A stretch of 64,000 bases of DNA from Bradyrhizobium sp. Y36. GTDB lineage: Bacteria; Pseudomonadota; Alphaproteobacteria; Rhizobiales; Xanthobacteraceae. The notes beneath the pieces were generated by a model, which was given only the letters and a program-made list of their open reading frames with translations, had not been told where the DNA came from and searched no databases. Position numbers and translations under genes: made by a program. The stretch is from contig NZ_NWTI01000002.1 in NCBI RefSeq assembly GCF_002531575.1, positions 248,001-312,000 on the forward strand. Reading direction: 5' to 3'. Each line of letters starts with the position of its first letter. Position 1 is the first letter of the stretch. This document shows positions 63,601 to 64,000 of this stretch, in pieces.

Positions 63601-64000
63601 GCCGGCGCTTGCGCGGCTTGTACCTGCGCTCAATTTCCTTGGCGAGAACGTTCCCCGGCTTCACATGCGCGCCCGCGACCCAGACGTCGCTGACCTTGCC
63701 GCGGGCGTTGCGGATGCGGCGGACGGGCTCGCCGTGACTGGCGTAGCCGGCGCCCCAGGCGATCTTGCCGGTATCGCGGCCGGTGACCTCGATCTCGGTG
63801 GCATCCATGAACGGGTTGTTGAACTGCGGATTGGCGACGAGAACGCGGTTGCCCATTGGCACGAAATCGCTCGCGCCCCAGATCGTCCACCAGCGGCCGG
63901 TCCAGTCGCGCAGGCGACGGTCGGGCGCGCCGCGGCTCTTGAAGACGCGCAGGATCTGCATCGCGCCGTCCATCCAGAACGGCGCTGCGCCGTCGAGCGA
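63590..64000 (-). CDS. Partial gene, unknown function (5' end beyond window)
   Basis: The frame is open to the right edge of the window, so its start is missing; 136 C-terminal residues are visible. A beta-rich core reads DWTGRWWTIWGASDFVPMGNRVLVANPQFNNPFMDATEIEV and GKVSDVWVAGAHVKPG, ending in a basic tail (RRYKPRKRRPIP). It resembles C-terminal beta-sandwich domains appended to exported hydrolases in Bradyrhizobium, but I cannot name a family. Its stop overlaps the convergent carboxypeptidase gene by 11 bp. Confidence 0.6.
   Translation of the reverse strand, partial: SLDGAAPFWMDGAMQILRVFKSRGAPDRRLRDWTGRWWTIWGASDFVPMGNRVLVANPQFNNPFMDATEIEVTGRDTGKIAWGAGYASHGEPVRRIRNARGKVSDVWVAGAHVKPGNVLAKEIERRYKPRKRRPIP

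Noticed and set aside
1-64000. tRNA, rRNA, CRISPR, insertion sequence or prophage
   Set aside because: No T-loop-like tRNA end, rRNA signature, spaced direct repeat array, transposase, integrase or phage structural gene was seen on either strand. Repeats present are short intergenic palindromes.

Overview
The window looks like a piece of chromosome from a Bradyrhizobium-type alphaproteobacterium (Nitrobacteraceae, Rhizobiales). The evidence is high GC, dense coding with frequent GTG and TTG starts, and a typical rhizobial gene set (DUF3126, gamma carbonic anhydrase, PAS_5, DUF2336, BTLCP, PilZ, GrlR-like and CHAD proteins). Intergenic palindromic repeats of Bradyrhizobium type and TTAA-N7-TTAA boxes of the cell-cycle regulator CtrA also fit. 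I found no rRNA, tRNA, CRISPR array, insertion sequence, prophage or plasmid gene. All calls were made by reading the sequence; no database search was run.

Layout. 1-8.4 kb: cysE with a DUF3126 gene, a gamma carbonic anhydrase, a membrane HAMP-PAS-PAS receptor with no output domain, several small secreted or membrane proteins and an Omp31-like barrel. 8.4-14.3 kb: a catabolic uptake operon on the minus strand (ATPase, Tat-exported binding protein, two permeases, hydantoin/Asp-Glu racemase-family enzyme), divergent from an FCD-type GntR regulator with operator-like repeats between them. 14.7-20.2 kb: CYTH-CHAD protein, BTLCP peptidase behind an AT-rich double palindrome, tandem PilZ protein, MFS exporter and a small P-loop kinase. 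20.3-30.6 kb: mostly single metabolic genes (zinc alcohol dehydrogenase, VOC, GFA, cupin, phosphoesterase, DEAD-box helicase, GNAT, DJ-1/PfpI, PAS_5).

30.6-38.6 kb: a CtrA box followed by a candidate non-coding RNA and terminator, a rhomboid protease, a CBS protein, a patatin phospholipase, a secreted beta-rich protein, a quinone-reductase/LysR divergent pair and about 1.2 kb of repeats. 38.6-46.5 kb: a PAS-GGDEF-EAL protein, a beta-lactamase-fold hydrolase, a nitroreductase, thrS and an MFS transporter. 46.5-56.7 kb: small secreted proteins, a GrlR-like protein, a lipoprotein hydrolase, an APC permease coupled to a secreted protein, yidD, a ClpP-like secreted protein, an IscU-like protein, folE, hisI and a CtrA-box-preceded transglycosylase. 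56.9-64 kb: DUF2336, an HPt plus response-regulator operon, a DUF2975/HTH pair, nadK, a serine carboxypeptidase and a gene cut by the window edge.

How it fits together. Housekeeping genes (cysE, thrS, folE, hisI, nadK, yidD) are interleaved with signalling genes. The signalling parts are incomplete on their own: a receptor without kinase, an HPt and receiver without kinase, PilZ and GGDEF-EAL proteins, and three exact CtrA boxes. They therefore probably plug into central cell-cycle, motility and c-di-GMP networks. The most novel material is non-coding: the CtrA-box transcript at 30.7-30.9 kb, a 20-of-21-base G-quadruplex-like motif shared by two intergenic regions, a possible 3'-UTR RNA at 16.5-16.6 kb, and the paired palindromes at 17.36-17.42 kb.
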